The position numbers and the translations under genes were made by a program. 64,000 bases of DNA from Apostichopus japonicus (taxonomy: Eukaryota; Echinodermata; Holothuroidea; Aspidochirotida; Stichopodidae). Numbering within the stretch: position 1 is the stretch's first letter; the number at the start of each line of letters is the position of its first letter. This document shows, piece after piece, positions 34,451 to 46,403 of the stretch. Below the pieces are notes generated by a model that was given only the letters and a program-made list of their open reading frames with translations, was not told the DNA's origin and did not search any database. The stretch lies in the NCBI RefSeq assembly GCF_037975245.1, contig NC_092568.1, forward strand, positions 17,503,001-17,567,000, given 5' to 3'.

Positions 34451-34458
34451 TATAAAGG
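34451..34458 (+). promoter_or_regulatory. Possible TATA box of FAM89
   Basis: TATAAAGG at 34451 is the clearest TATA-like element upstream of the FAM89 start. It would place transcription start near 34480 and give a leader of about 280 nt. This rests on sequence match only. Confidence 0.35.
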
Positions 34459-34762
34459 AACCCACATGCTACAACAAAACTCAACTTTACGATTGTTGTT
34501 CACCGTTCGTTCGTTCGGTGACTGACTGAATGAACGGCGTTCCATATTTGTGAATATGTAGTATGTTTGTATAGTCTGCAGTCCCTGTACTGTGCAGTCT
34601 GTGTATCAAAACATTGTGTACAATATACATGTGTCAACTTTGGTATATGAATCGAAGCTGTGAGAGGATGACATACTGTAGTATGAGTCTGTTATAAGAT
34701 TGGACATGAAACCACGTACATAGCTCAAGGCTACCACGCCTTACTCAATATTTTGTGATAAA

Positions 34763-37700
34763 ATGGCTACTAAACCTTACGAACTACCTGGATTACCTGC
34801 TCTGCCAAAGAGTTTGAGTGCCTTATTAAATGCAAACAGTGGATCCTGGCGAGAGTCGGGAAGAATTCATGCCCATAGAACTAATATCCAAGACAGTTTG
34901 TCTTCGAATGGTAATGGAGGCGCAGCTGGACCACCATCGCCAACTGGTGTCGAATTAAATAGACAACCAAGTTACACAAACACAGAAGGAAAGGGGAAAG
35001 CCCCACCTCGCAGAATCGAGATTCCCAAAGGAAACTTGGACGCCGCACTTGCCCTGTTACGAAAGGAAATGGTAAGTCGGATCACATGAAAAGACAATAC
35101 AATGTTACAAGTTTTGCTCATTGATGTTACTGTACCATTGGTTGAAAAGACTATGCCTAAATGTTAGTCACGCAAAAATTTGGCTGTAATGTTACATTGT
35201 ATACTTTTCTGCTAACTGTATAGCCTAATGAGTTATAAGAATTAAGATTACCCTGTTGTTCGGGGATTGGCAATTTGGCTGTGATAAACTAACAACATGC
35301 TTCATCTTCTGCTGGGTGCACAGTTATTGTGCAGTCTGTATGCAACTGAAGAAGTTTGACCCCTCCCCACACTTTCATTCACCTTGATCTCTCATTCTCC
35401 TTCACACATTCTAACCCCTCCCCCATCTTATACATACTGAAATTGAAATCCTGGTTATTCAGTGTACAGTATAGCATGCTTAGAAGTTGTCATTAAAGGT
35501 CTAAGTAAGGTTAACTACAGTAGATGGATCTACAGTATATAAAGCAGTATGCTTACAGGTAGTTCCTTTGTGCCTTTACTGCTTTGTCAGATCAATTTGA
35601 CTAGCAACAGACTTTGAAATACTTCCTTGCAAGTTTGTTTTTACAGTATGAAATATTACTGGTGCATTTCATTTAATTATCATTCAATAAAGACCTTGCA
35701 TTTAGCGATTGATTTTGTCTTATCCTGTCAGATGGGGATCCATGGATGTTTAGGATGTACACCGCACCCTTTTCAACGCCACACAAAAACTAAAAACATG
35801 TTAGAATCACAACCTTGTATGCAGACATAATTATTGACCTAATTTATTGCCTAAATATGTTGAAGAATGTACAGTTGCATGTCAGAATTGTTTTTTGAAT
35901 GGTGAGGACCTACATGTATTGGACTTGTCGGCTTCAACTAATCAGGAAAACACCCTCTCCATTTCAAAATTCTGCATTAGATCTGTCCATGACTAGTCCT
36001 ACTTTATTTTTCGAAACCAACACAGTGCCTGGGAATTTAATGATCTATAGGCTAACTTTTTAAAGTATATACTGTTGCCTTTTCAATCTGCACAAGGAAT
36101 GTTTGCAAAATTGAGGTGTTTTATTCAAATTTAGACAAACAATCAATACCTCAAGAAGCCCAAGTACCCAGATCTACTCGCTGAAGAAATCCGATAAAGT
36201 TATATCAACTTAAGGATGTCTACCTGTATCTGTTTGTCCCTCACATTTGAACTGAAACCACTCCAGTACAACTTCAGGTCTGTACCAAACACAATACTAA
36301 AACTATCTAAGACAGACCCAACTGCTATTTTTGCAAATTTCAATGAAAAATTAATTCATCAATATTATGTAGTCCTTGGTGTTTGGCAAGCATCATCAAT
36401 CATTTTATCAGTCCTGCAACATTTGTAGTGTAATTTTGAGTGCAATTCTAACTAAAAGTAAACTTTGTGTATGAAACAGTATTCAAGTGCAAAACTTTGC
36501 AAATTACTGCAGGTACCCCTTAAAGGATATTCAGTTGTCAGATCATAATGTAATTCATCTATCTTTAAGAGTTCGAATATTTCATAAGTTGTAAGTTGAA
36601 AAACCCCATTTTAAGATCTTGTTCCTTATTCAAAATATATCGTGATTAAATGTAACCTATTGGCAGCTAAATCACCCCTACTCTCGGAAATGGATCACAT
36701 AAGAGGTGGTACGTGATGTCTTCATGGTCTCGATGTCGTTCAAAGGTTTCACTTTCAAATTATAATCTTCTAGTTTATTCATCCTTGAGATGTGGCCATG
36801 GAATGGTTGGTTCGCTGTCAATGTAGCTATAGTATTTATAGTTTTTATTATTGTACAAATATGATATTCCTCAGTGGATAAATAACTTAAATATTGTGTA
36901 GAAAACCAAAATCATTTCAGCTTACTGCCATCATGACATTATTCACTCTGCTGTTACCATGGATGCATTCACAAACTCACATAATTTGACAAATTGTTAT
37001 CTTTGCTAGTTATATACAAAATGTTTTAAGGATGTGGTTTTAACCTACAAAGGAGAAATATCCAACAATTTGTTTTAAGTGCTCAATCAACTTCAGCCAC
37101 CAGAGTATCCCTGCAGGTTAATGATTGTACTACTCTCTGATACTGTAGAACAGGTTCTTAAAGGGATCCCCCCTCCCCCACTCCCCTCCCCGGCATTAAC
37201 CAGCTCCCGGAAGATTTCAATCAGGCCCACAACATCTTTCTCTGATTAAGTGTGTAGGCCTTTTGGCTTCAACACCCTACAAGCCTACCAAGCATGTTGT
37301 TATATTAATTGCATAGTGAAATTTATTTCTGTCTGGCCCTTTGCTCCAAGCAATGTGTTTCTCTGGTCCTGGTAGGTTCTCCCAAGGTGGCCCACATGCC
37401 ATATCCTGGCTGTCAAAGATTTTAGTCAGACCCATGGAATCTTACACTGATCAGGTACATAGTCTCTATATATAGGGTTCAACACCTTATCAGCCCACAT
37501 AGCACAATCACATAGTGAGATTTGGATTCTATCTGGCCCTTTGCTCCAAAAAATGTTTTATTCTTTGGTCATGTACTTTGGAAATTCATGGAGAAACCCA
37601 TGAACTGCACAATCATATAACAAACTGTGCATGTGACAGTGTTGCTTTGTAAATGGATGAATTACTCATTTGCATACATTGTAAGCAACATCACAGATGC

Positions 37701-40407
37701 CAAATTGTATCCTATTGTTTTGCTTACAGATATCTGTCTGCTTTCATGGTAAAATATTATATTTGTTGTGCAAATGTGTGCCTTAGCTTGTACCATGAAA
37801 ATATATAACTTTCTTTCCTTTGTATGAAACTGTTCCAATGAATATTAAGTGCTCAATATATATTTCTTTTTCCATTTTAATATTGACATATTGTCCAGAC
37901 ATTTCAATTCATGGAATTGTAGTGTAATGCACTAAATTGAGCCATCTGTGATACTGTTCATGTACAATACTGTACTATCCCCTCAAACTTTACTGAAGGC
38001 CTCCTCCAAAGCCATCAGGAGGCATTTGAAGAATGTTGTAAATCTACTGTGATAGAAATAGCAGACATGTACATGCAGTAGTATGTATACACTACAGTAT
38101 GTATGCTGTACATTGAGTGTCTGGTTATGACCTTGTGCATCTCTGCTTCGTTTAATGGTCTTCCTGGAATCTTAAGTGTAGTTGTGTGCATCATACCATG
38201 ATAGGTAGGTGCATAATAAACCGATTAGGAACCACAATGCCTCCTTGTGCCATGATTCATGTATCTGGAATGCCCACCAGGCGCCACAGGCGGGTTCAAA
38301 TTGTTATCTCAATCAGGTTGCTTTCATCATGGTTTCATTGCCTGCCTGGTATAGAACTGGTGCCATTCATCTATAGAAAAGATGGCAGGGGCCCTCAAAA
38401 TCAAAAGTGAAAGTACTGTATCAAAATGATCATGTTGTGTAGTATCTAATCCCTTTCCCAGGGACATGTGATACTCATAATATAGTCATGATCGTATGGT
38501 TACAGTCTTGATGTAAGGAGACTGGGGGTGAGAGTGTATCGTGTTCTTTGGTTTTGCTCCTGGGGCTCTATCCTGGGTGTCTTTTCTTAAGAAGCATATG
38601 ACAGGCTGCTATATAGTCATTCATCCATGTTCATTGATATCCAAACAGTCATGAACTGTATCTATGTGTACAGGTATTTCATGAATAATAAGGTGTGTAA
38701 GCCCTTTCATCCTCTTCCATTGTGAAAATCACTTTCTTCTCAAGCAGAATCAGAGGCAAAGATTTGTTGGAGAAAGAGGGGGGGGGGGGGGGGGGAGACT
38801 GAAGCCAAAGACAGTTATTTTTTGCAAGTTGCAAAACTTATTATGTTGTCGATTTTAAAAACACTATCAGTGTTAAAGGAATATTTTGACACATTAATTG
38901 AAGAAAAAAATTGTCCATACTGCTAGTTAAACATTCCATTCAGATTATGTCATTCCTAACTGAAGGCATGGTTGTTGTTGTTGTCCAGATATACCTTTTG
39001 TTTCTTCAAAAAAGTGGGTCACAGTGGGTGTTCTGTGATGTCATCCTGGTCTGTGTTCTTGGAAAGCTTTACTTTCCTTTTGCAGTGTTTGTTACGGATA
39101 TATGATACATTTCAAACGTTTGCTGAGCTGTTAATGTTCTCTGAATTCAGCATGAAAAGATCTATACATAAATCGGAAAGAAAACTACGAAATTTTCACA
39201 TAACATTACATCTTGATGTCGCTCTGTTTATCATTGCTGGATATCAGATCTCATCAAATTTTATATCATTGTGGTATATGAGCACATGTACCAATAATTT
39301 ATGTGTAGTTTATAAATAAATAAAAAGAAAAAACTCTTGTTACTTTAGTACATCTGTAAAGCCGCTGATTCACACACTCCCATCCTTTTATAAATTTTCA
39401 TACCCTTCTCTTTTTTTTAACCTCACACAAGAGCTGGGAAAGCCATTATTAATACAACTTTGCCTTGAGACCTAAACATCAACATATTTCATGGTCTAAA
39501 TATGCCTTAATTTGCACCCTTTGATGTCTAACATTTTCTCTACGTGAGAGTTGACTCCAATGATTGGGAAGCATCCAATCCTTAATAAAAAATAATATTA
39601 ACGAATTGATGATTCATTCCAAATGGTCACTGGTCACATCATTTTAATGTTACCCTTAAATTTCTGCAGTCATTGTTTCCTTTGATGGCGACATAGGTCT
39701 GTTTACATAAACTCAGCCTTTTTGTAGTATATATAGTCAGAATCTTTGGGTAACTTGGAAAGTAATTAGCAGTGTCTGGGTCAGGGCAAAATGTGCTAAA
39801 TTACATTGCAAATCTCTGTTTGGAATATATTGTATAATGTTGGTATCTAGATAAATGGCTGAATGCACAATGTCAATTTGTTTGCAAAACAAACTGTAAC
39901 AGATGTATACTATAAATCTACAATAAAAAGTAGAAAATGCATACATAAGGAATAATATATTACAATTGGTGAACAGTATATATGTATATCTGTACAAAAA
40001 ATAATATTGAATTCCTTCGTTTATGTGAAATTGAAAACTTATATTGACTAATAAAATGTGAGCTTCATTATTGTGAAATTGAATTACTGAAAGGTATCAT
40101 GGAATGTTTATCTACAAACAGTGACATTTAAGTTGCTAGAGAAGAAATGGAAAATAGCAGCACATCCTACATCCTAACTGTCACTAATTTAAATTTTAAT
40201 GTAATTCAACTTTTTTTTTCCTTCATATTTCAGGTTGGTCTTCGACAGCTAGACATGTCCCTTCTCAGCCAACTGTGGGAATTGTACGAGGCAATACAAG
40301 ATTATAAAGCTACCATGTCATATGGTGACAGCTCTATGGACTTTGACACAGAAGATTCCCAGTCTACAACCACACCCCTCTCACCACTACCACCAGATGA
40401 TCCTTGA
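34763..40407 (+). CDS. FAM89: FAM89 family protein (leucine repeat adapter protein 25-like)
   Basis: Two coding exons, 34763-35071 and 40234-40407 (stop TGA), joined in phase 0, give 160 residues. The N-terminal LPGLPALPKSLSALLNAN with following GSWRE, and the block NLDAALALLRKEMVGLRQLD running across the splice, are the signatures of vertebrate FAM89A/FAM89B. The latter continues as MSLLSQLWELYEAIQDYK, an amphipathic leucine-rich helix. The ends are Ser/Pro-rich and probably disordered. FAM89B (LRAP25) is described as an adapter bringing LIMK1 to the kinase MRCK to control actin at the leading edge. Vertebrates have two paralogues and this looks like the single pre-duplication form. The ATG context is AAA ATGG. 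Confidence 0.93.
37195..37585. repeat. Diverged tandem duplication, period ~200 bp
   Basis: Two copies share CTGGCCCTTTGCTCCAA (37333 and 37533), GGCTTCAACACC / GGGTTCAACACC, CATAGTGAAATTT / CATAGTGAGATTT and the CTGATTAAGT / CTGATCAGGT segment. Confidence 0.75.
38462..38625 (+). repeat. Dispersed repeat, copy 1 (related to 63255-63410)
   Basis: Shared words with 63255-63410 in the same order: GTGATACTCA, GTCATGATC, GGTTACAGT, ATGTAAGG, GAGAGTG and TTTGGTTTT, then GGCTNNTATA. In this copy no tRNA-like part follows. Confidence 0.65.
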
Positions 40408-43400
40408 TGACACCCCCCTCCCCTTGTCCCCATTTGTTGTTAACCAAACTCAATGCCATGTTTCATCTGTGCCAGTGAAGTAGCAGTTCTTGCAAAATCC
40501 TGTTTCAAAGGATGAATCAATATCTTGCCATTTTTTTTACCCATGGAAGAAGTATGGAACCCATTTGCCAGAAACGTTGGGTCCAGACTTAACGATGGAG
40601 AAATTTTCCTTCTTGGATTTTGAGACCACATAAATCAACTACCAGATACTTTGATTTGTGTGATCAGCGGTCTTTTACACTGTTCCAGAAGCAATGGATG
40701 ATTCCATCTCGCGCTTTTGTTTATCACAACTTTTCACATGTATGTTAAAATGTTATAGAGTTAGTTTAATGGATAAAACTTTTCAATGAAATATTCTAAG
40801 GAGAGTACTTGAAAATCCCAAATACCAATTCTTTTGATTGGACTTGTAGCAGCCTTGCAGGTGAAACTGAAGAAGATACATCCGTTTTTTCAGCTTGGGT
40901 TGTGTTACGTATACACCTCAGTTTACCTGTCTCTATGACATGTTTTAACACTGTCCACCTACACTGTGTGATGTGTTAAAAAAAAGTGAAACATCATCAA
41001 GTTTAATTTTTCTTGAAATTTACTTCTGTGTTATTATTTCAGTCGCAAGGTAATACCCTTGTATGATAGACATATCCACCTTGAAGTTGTAATGTCAAAT
41101 TACAGATTTTTAATATTTCTTTAGAATTTTGCAAGTATTCACCAAAACAGTCTTCATTAATGATAACAAAATTCAAGATTGTAGTATGATTATTTATTAA
41201 AGGTACTAAGTGTAGTGTTGTGCTGAAAGATGACCTTTTATTATAAAAGAGGCTTTATTGTTCAAGTTTATATCAGTTCTTTGTCTTTGTTTTTTATAAT
41301 TTGGTATGAATTTCATTTTATTTATTTATTTTGCCACACATTTAAGTAAATGGTGCGGAGAGCCCTGGATATTTTTGTTTAATTGGCAACAAATGGTACA
41401 AAAAATGCTATATATCTGCAGTAAGTTGTTTTTTCCTTAAGTAGCAATTCAGCCATTTTGCTAAACTTTTGACATCTGAAACAAGTTATTAAAATATTGA
41501 CTGAATCATATGTAAAGAAGAAGTTATTAGGTCTTGTTGGAACAGACTGATTGGAGACAAAAAAAGGATGGTTTGGGGGAGAGTGACAGAAGAGAATGAG
41601 AAAGCTCGGTAGATGTACAAGTACATGGTAGTTATAATGCATTTATAATTTAGTTATGTCCACTATCGTAGGTTTAAGGATTTTGATCATGTAAACTTAA
41701 TTTTATGTGATGTGAGCAAGGTGTTGTGTGAAAAAAGGTTTACGTCATATTTTATGTTACAACATACACCTACTTCTGGCAAAATTAAGCTGCATATAAT
41801 GTAATACAATCTTTAGAGAGTTCTAAAACTGTGCACATTGAGGCTTTCCTCTTGGCGAAAGATAATGGTAACCCCCCTCCCCACAGTGAGGAACACTGCT
41901 TGAATAATAGATGAAGGAATCTTGATCAGTTCCTGCTCTAATAGATCAAACAATGAAGCTGGTTAGGTGTGCAATGAATGCAACTCCCTTTAATACAATA
42001 ACTTAACAAAAACCTTGTTTAAGATATTTTGCTATTGTTCCTATTGTGAATTACAATTCGTGCAATAGCTTCTCAACATGTGACTAAATGCTTCTTCTAG
42101 ATGATGCCTCTGCTATTTCAAATAAATGATTGAGGTGTAAAATATTGCTTCTTAGAGAAGTAATTATAGTAGGTACTGCTTGTCCAGAGTTTAGTGCCTT
42201 TGAAGTAGAACACTTTAATAGCATCATAGAACTGAACCACGTACCACAAGATCCGTACAGAGTCATCATCAGATGGACTGTGGTATTGCATAAGAAGGTA
42301 AATGGCATTAGGATGTGGGAGTTCATTCAGCATTGACTGTATTAACCAAAGTAAATATATAGCACAGATTGAAAATATACGCTCACTCTTGGTCAATTTG
42401 TTGTGTAGATCAATTTGTGAAGACTAACATCGATATAAAAATGCTTGTCATAGATTGTAAAGAAACGCTAGTATTCAATTCTCAATCACGCTGACAGAAA
42501 CTGCTTTTTCTTGATAGGTTGGAACCAAAGCGTTACATTTGTAAGAGTTTGACAAGGCTTTTCCTCAGATGTTTAGTATTGCAGTGTGATTTTAACAATA
42601 AAGCTATTCTGTTATGTTTAATTTGGAAGTTGTCGCAGGGTAAGACCAAGAAACCTCCAGTATGCAGAATGTCTTCATGTAACTGCACACTTACTGTATG
42701 CATCTTCCACATAAACCTTACATACAATGTAGTATTTTCTTATCAACAAGAGATTCTCACTAACTGCAAATGTTTTCTACATGTTATTACATGAAACAAT
42801 GTGCAATATAGAGACAAGGAAGGCTATGAAACTGTAATATAAATTTGGTATATTATTCGCAGACCTAATGATCAGATTTCAATGTTTCTGATTTCTCTTT
42901 ACTTCAGTTAGGTCCTGCAAACATCCTTGTCATGACTCACAAGCCTTAATGTTAATTGTCTCAGCTCTTTGAGTGAAGAGCAGGCTTTGGAATTGGCATC
43001 AGTAAGGTCATGGGAGGTCGTGGTTCTTCTTCCCAAACATTGGCACCAATGGAAAAGAAAAAGTTGTGTTACCAACGACATCATATATTGGGGAAGGGTT
43101 CCAGTTGTGCAAGAGTAAAGTCTGTTTTCACAGAGTGGAAAACCAAGGTTCAGTTACTGGAACATTTGCTGAAACTCCATTGCATGTTTGGTTTGTTTTA
43201 TTCCACTGCCTTCCAAGATGGGCAGAAGGATCTTGGGGGAAGACAATTATTTATAGAGGAATGCTATACCTCTTCCCCCCCCCCCCTCTCCAACCCCTAC
43301 CATGGCTCTGTAGCTTGTGCTACTGGGTAGAATGCAATTTACCATTACTCCTGATCAAAGTGGTTTGTTATTCACAAATACTAATGGGCATATTATTGAA

Positions 43401-43650
43401 ATGCATGATTTTTCAGCATTTGTTTCGTGTCGGTGGACTTAATATAGTAACATCCAATGTTGGCATCAACCCCCAATTCACTTATTGTCAGTATTTTATG
43501 AAACTATGCATAGCAAGACTTTGTATTCGATGCTGTATTCTACAAGCTCCCTCATGGTGAGCTAAATTTGTAAAATGATTGCCTTTTTTCTCCAATAAAA
43601 TAATAAAATATCTTTGAAAGAATGAAAATGGATATTCTGTACTTTCCTTT
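40408..43650 (+). other. FAM89 3' UTR region with candidate poly(A) signals
   Basis: No spliced gene is detectable. AATAAA occurs at 42597-42602 and twice at 43594-43607, so a 3' UTR of 2.2 or 3.2 kb is possible. The longest ORF here (43066-43560) has no recognisable domain and spans a C-run, so I treat it as chance. Confidence 0.5.
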
Positions 43651-46279
43651 TTGTTTCCAATGATTTTCAATTTATAGTTTTGACTATTTGTGAATTCCAT
43701 TTGCTAGATACAGATCAGAACAAAAGATTCTATTGTTCAGTATAGTAGACAAATAAAAAATGCATTCAGAATTATAACAAAAGACAATGCAGAAAATACT
43801 TTACATTGTCAGCCTTTGCATAACTGAAGAAAAGAAATATAACTCCATCCACAAAAAAATGAATAAGTAAATATCACACACAAAAATGAAACATGTTGAG
43901 TCAAGATTGAAGTAGCGATGGCAGATATTTTTTTATTTTGATGAATGATTAAATTCAAATAATTACACAAGGCACATGACAATGAAAGACAGGCTGGCAG
44001 TAATGTCCACAAATAGATAGAGGTTAACAGTTGGTTACCATTAGGTACAGTAACTTGTTACCAAAACATCCATTTGACTTACACTTGGATAAGCTAAGGA
44101 CATTTGAAAGTTACTAGCCTGATATCCTAGCAAAATTCATCAAAAGAAAAAGGAGGCATGATTGTCATAATTGAGAATTTAACAATTGGCTAATAAGGCT
44201 GTAAGCACTTTAATCTCCAAATGTGTGTATGATTATAACAGAGGTAAATGTGTTTTGTCGTTCTTGGCTACTAAATTACTAGTAGAGGGTATGCCTGCTG
44301 TAAAGAAAGTAACATAACATGGGGGGGGGGGGGAGAATTAAAAATGTTAGTATATATATATAATCTGCTAAGACCAAATAAGGTGGTGGAATGTAACCAA
44401 AGTTATAAAAAGATGAACTAGGGTCTAGTTTGTTCAATAGTTTCTTCAATAGTACACAATTTATTTCAAATGTATCACAAGCCGCTATGTTGATGCAACT
44501 GCACAAAGTTAAATCCTAGGTAAGGCCAACAAGAAAACACCCAACAACTGTGTGTTAAGCGTTTACCAGTCAACAAAGTTGACAAAACACGTTGACAGTA
44601 GCTGAAAAAATCACTGACGTTATAAGGACATCTATCAAGTTCTGCATTATATTCCTACCAACTTGGCAAGATATGAATTAATATGTGATACCCTTTGTTT
44701 GTACCATTCAACAATAGTTTCAGCATTTGATACCAGTTTGCTAGCTTTTAACATTAATGTTATGACAGATGTGTAATGCCACAGGAAGTTTATTTGCCTA
44801 GCTCCAAAAAAAAAGAAACACAGAAAAGTAATCTTTGCTTAAAGTCTTCGATTATAGTAAGTTTAAGCTTGTCTCTAGACTGTTAAGTGATCATAATTTG
44901 ATTTCTTACAGACCATTTACACACAATTGCTAAAACTGTGAGTTTGGTATCAAACATACCACCTACGTTTGTTACAGCTTCTCACAAACGACACAAAGAC
45001 CGATATTCAGTAGGAAAATAATTTGACTTCATGGCTTCAAATACCACATTTTCAATTTATATAATAAATTATCGATTGATATATTATAGACCAAATGTTG
45101 GCACCAACTTCTTAAGTAGGCCTACACACCTCCTCATTGGCAACACCAAAGTCAACACTCAATAGGAAAATTTAGGATTTACTGCTTTAAATTACAATGA
45201 TTACAAATTTTTAATTTAATTATCAATTGATATATTATAGACAAACTGCTGGCACTGACTTGTTAAGTAGTCCTACACACCTCCTCATTAGCAACACCAA
45301 AGTCAACACTCAATAGGAAAATATAGGATTTACTGCTTCAAATACAATGTTTTATAATCCATGAAAGACATTAATTTTGATATTTTTTAGACAATTATGT
45401 TATAGACCGATGCATGCAACACCCACAACAGCAAGTTATAGATCAAAAATGGACGGGACAATCTACTTTAGTACACAGCTCATCACAAACAATACAAAAT
45501 CATTTTTCGATAGGGGAACATATAGGACTTTTATGGCTTCAAAATACCATGTTTAAACCTTATCACTTTGCCGAAGACAAATGGTGCCCAAATTCATTTC
45601 ATCAAGCATGGATTGAAAAAGCTGGCATCACTCTTTCAGCACTTTTTTCTGAATGATCAGATATGAAAACTAATATTCCACTAAAAGTCAGCCTTTATTT
45701 GACCTTACAACAGCTATTGTAAACAAGCATGAGATACACACTAAAGCAAGATAGAAAACTTGGCGCTTTTCTTTAAGCGGCAGAATTGAGACAGTTTAGA
45801 AAGGAGCCTAGGGTTGTTTGGTTAAAATGGCATCTGAGGATTAGAAGTCCTGTGCCCTTCACCAACTAACCTATCCAGTACTTAGTTGCAATGAATCGGT
45901 TCCTTTGTAGGCATTAACAGTTAATAATACTCCCAACAAAGTTCCACAAAGTCAGAAAGGTAAAATCCCTTGAGCAATTCACTCATATTACCAAAACTGT
46001 TTTTGTTACAAAAATATCTTATTTCCATCTTTAATACCTTGTCTACAACCTTAAATATCTAAGCTATATGTTAATAATTATATTTTTAAAAGCTTTATAA
46101 AAAGAAAAGCTGATGAAAATGCCACTGTGTTAGTAAGGAAAGTTAAGGATAAGGTATTGCAGTTAGAAGATAGTGAAGAGTTAGGCTTCAACACATCCTT
46201 TTCAGGGTTTTTATTTCACTTCAAGAATAATTTTTTTAAAGTTATACACAGCACATACAATGACATACAAGAACAGATA
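43651..46279. other. Tail-to-tail intergenic region between FAM89 and SPATA7
   Basis: AT-rich, with a G13 run (44321-44333) and the degenerate tandem repeat at 44930-45560. No coding exon supported on either strand. The ORF at 45414-45656 lies inside the repeat. Confidence 0.6.
44930..45560. repeat. Degenerate tandem repeat, four ~155-bp units
   Basis: The two middle units (about 45086-45240 and 45241-45395) are very alike, sharing CCTACACACCTCCTCATT, GCAACACCAAAGTCAACACT and CAATAGGAAAAT. Outer units at about 44930 and 45400 keep the framework (CACAAAC, AGTAGGAAAATA / GATAGGGGAACA, TTATGGCTTCAAA) but are strongly diverged. Confidence 0.8.
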
Positions 46280-46285
46280 TTTATT
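46280..46285 (-). promoter_or_regulatory. Candidate SPATA7 poly(A) signal
   Basis: AATAAA on the minus strand, about 120 nt after the SPATA7 stop codon at 46404-46406. Confidence 0.45.
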
Positions 46286-46403
46286 TCAATGATGATACCA
46301 CCTCAGAGTGAAACACGCTAACATTGCGCACCACTATGGAGCATGTTACGAAAACTTCTGGTTACTTCTCATCACCATGGCAACTATTTATGGAGATGGA
46401 TTG

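Larger units (their letters stand above)
33261..34762. other. Divergent promoter region between CLHC1 (-) and FAM89 (+)
   Basis: No coding exon is seen. It contains two strong hairpins (33612-33657 and 34098-34132), a TATA-like sequence at 34451 and short C/G-containing inverted repeats around 34503-34537 (CCGTTC ... GAACGG). The FAM89 leader probably occupies the last ~280 bp. A GGCAAC half-site at about 33350 on the minus strand does not make a full X-box. Confidence 0.55.
35072..40233 (+). other. FAM89 intron (5.16 kb), no other gene seen
   Basis: The largest intron in the window. It contains the diverged duplication at 37195-37585, a dispersed repeat at 38462-38625 and a G18 run at 38778-38795. 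The short ORFs in it have no recognisable similarity and no supporting splice structure. Confidence 0.7.

Noticed and set aside
38165-38410. Possible SINE or short gene with a B-box-like GGGTTCAAATT
   Set aside because: No A box or cloverleaf can be drawn and no second copy is seen in the window.
43066-43560. 164-residue ORF
   Set aside because: It contains no recognisable domain, runs through a C-homopolymer, and lies in the probable FAM89 3' UTR. No splice signals or similarity support it.
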